Below are positions 6,854 to 7,395 of a stretch of 7,395 nucleotides of DNA, piece by piece. Each line of letters starts with the position of its first letter. Within the stretch, counting starts at the first letter, position 1. The notes beneath the pieces were generated by a model that searched no databases, was not told the DNA's origin, and was given only the letters and a program-made list of their open reading frames with translations. Source of the DNA: Acidobacteriota bacterium (GTDB lineage: Bacteria > Acidobacteriota > Terriglobia > UBA7540); NCBI GenBank assembly GCA_021789565.1, contig JAJYJL010000373.1, forward strand, positions 1 through 7,395, in the 5' to 3' direction. Made by a program: the position numbers and the translations under genes.

Positions 6854-6895
6854 TTCCGCGAAAGGGCACGGCTGAAGTCGTGCCCTTTCACGGGA
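6854..6895. repeat. Strong intergenic hairpin / palindrome, possible terminator or REP-like element
   Basis: AAAGGGCACG (6861-6870) pairs perfectly with CGTGCCCTTT (6879-6888). A G-U and a C-G pair extend the stem inward to a UGAA tetraloop (6873-6876). Outward, 6860 pairs with 6889, and after one mismatch TTTCC G (6854-6858) pairs with C GGGA (6891-6895) with one G-U. The hairpin starts about 20 bp after the flavoprotein stop, where a terminator is expected, but no T-run follows on either strand. It may slow transcription or protect the 3' end. It may also be one copy of a dispersed REP-like palindrome; one copy cannot decide. Confidence 0.65.
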
Positions 6896-6945
6896 TCCTG
6901 CTGCGTCATGAATCATCCGAGCCAGAGCGTTTCATTTCCATCATT

Positions 6946-6965
6946 TTCATAACAACTTCATAACA
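6946..6965 (+). promoter_or_regulatory. Tandem TTCATAACA direct repeat, one helical turn apart, upstream of the sugar transferase
   Basis: TTCATAACA occurs at 6946-6954 and again at 6957-6965, an 11-bp period. Two 7-bp TTCATAA units separated by 4 bp is the layout recognised by OmpR/PhoB-type response regulators, and the E. coli Pho box (CTGTCAT with 4-bp spacing) is distantly similar. Another TTTCAT lies at 6930-6935. The pair ends 26 bp before the ATG, so it may lie at or downstream of a promoter. I could not identify a convincing -35/-10 pair. Regulatory function is inferred. Confidence 0.35.
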
Positions 6966-6976
6966 CCGTCCAGATC

Positions 6977-6983
6977 AGAGGAG
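6977..6983 (+). promoter_or_regulatory. Ribosome binding site of the sugar transferase gene
   Basis: AGAGGAG lies 8 nt before the ATG at 6992. It fixes this as the start and so shows that the protein begins directly at its membrane segment, with no long N-terminal domain. Confidence 0.8.
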
Positions 6984-6991
6984 CGTAGATC

Positions 6992-7395
6992 ATGGCTAAA
7001 CGGACTTTTGATATTTTCCTTTCGGCAGTAGGACTCATCCTGTCTTTTCCGCTTTGGGCCGCCATTGCAGTGGCCATCAGGCTGGAAGACGGCGGCCCGG
7101 TCTTTTACCGGCAGGTTCGTGTGGGAAAAAACAACAGAGAATTCGTGAGCTACAAGTTCCGTTCCATGGTGGCTGACTCGGACAAGAAGTGGGGCGCCGT
7201 TCCGGCAACCGAAAAAGATCCCCGTATCACGCGCGTCGGCCGGCTGATGCGGTCCACCGCCATGGATGAACTCCCTCAACTCTGGAACATCCTGCGGGGT
7301 GACATGAGCTTTGTGGGGCCACGGCCTGAGTGGAGCGAGCTGGTCAAAGAGTTTCGAAAGCAGATTCCGCGATTTGACCTGCGCCATACGGTGCG
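6992..7395 (+). CDS. Polyprenyl-phosphate sugar-1-phosphate transferase (bacterial sugar transferase), 3' partial
   Basis: 134 complete codons are in the window; the gene runs off the right edge. The product belongs to the monotopic phosphoglycosyl transferases (WcaJ C-terminal half, RfbP, PglC), which move a sugar-1-phosphate from a nucleotide sugar to undecaprenyl-phosphate at the cytosolic face of the membrane and so start a glycan repeat unit. Seen: KRTFDIFLSAVGL followed by a hydrophobic segment to about residue 29 with a central Pro (re-entrant helix type), DGGPVFYRQVRVG (33-45), KFRSM (55-59), DPRITRVGRLMR (76-87), and MDELPQLWN (91-99) with the catalytic-type Asp92-Glu93 dyad. GDMSFVGPRPE (103-113) follows. 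The protein starts right at the membrane helix, so it is the short form without the 4-helix N-terminal region of WcaJ/WbaP. Which sugar it transfers cannot be read from this part. The 158-bp gap before it suggests it may have its own promoter. Confidence 0.95.
   Translation, partial: MAKRTFDIFLSAVGLILSFPLWAAIAVAIRLEDGGPVFYRQVRVGKNNREFVSYKFRSMVADSDKKWGAVPATEKDPRITRVGRLMRSTAMDELPQLWNILRGDMSFVGPRPEWSELVKEFRKQIPRFDLRHTV

Noticed and set aside
6861..6888. Classical rho-independent terminator
   Set aside because: The stem is strong and well placed, but no U-tract follows on either strand, so it is reported only as a hairpin of uncertain role.
6947..7387. 146-codon minus-strand open frame at the right edge
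   Set aside because: Antisense to the sugar transferase, whose sense frame carries all catalytic motifs and a good SD.

Overview
This 7.4-kb window is one strand of a cell-surface polysaccharide locus. Every gene I can support lies on the + strand and most are packed or overlapping, which suggests one long operon that begins upstream of the window. The DNA looks moderately GC-rich and is bacterial in style, with Shine-Dalgarno (SD) starts including TTG and GTG. The TPR/jelly-roll protein coupled to an ExoQ-type O-antigen ligase, the short RmlA and RmlC forms, and a GGCACGGC...-type intergenic palindrome fit an Acidobacteriota (Terriglobia-like) genome best. That placement is an inference from gene style, not from a marker gene.

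Layout: (1) the 3' part of a TPR protein with a C-terminal carbohydrate-binding-like beta domain (2-985, open at the left edge). (2) An O-antigen ligase/Wzy_C membrane protein (982-2337), joined by an ATGA overlap. (3) Four dTDP-L-rhamnose genes in the order A-B-D-C: a short RmlA (2334-3110, TTG start, TTGA overlap with the ligase), RmlB (3122-4186), RmlD (4171-5073) and a short RmlC-like cupin (about 5024-5647). (4) A geranylgeranyl-reductase-family flavoprotein (5694-6833, GTG start). (5) A 158-bp gap holding a strong perfect-arm hairpin and a pair of 11-bp-phased TTCATAA repeats. (6) The 5' part of a polyprenyl-phosphate sugar-1-phosphate transferase (6992 to the right edge).

Together: RmlA, B, C and D would turn glucose-1-phosphate and dTTP into dTDP-L-rhamnose. 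The sugar transferase would put the first sugar on the undecaprenyl-phosphate-type carrier, and the ligase/polymerase would join finished glycan on the outer face of the inner membrane. The TPR/jelly-roll protein may support that last step. The least expected member is the isoprenoid-reductase-like flavoprotein between the rhamnose genes and the lipid-carrier glycosyl-phosphate transferase. It raises the possibility that the locus makes or uses a partly saturated polyprenyl carrier. Otherwise the window is a fairly ordinary exopolysaccharide/O-antigen region. I see no CRISPR, tRNA, rRNA, IS element or phage gene in it.
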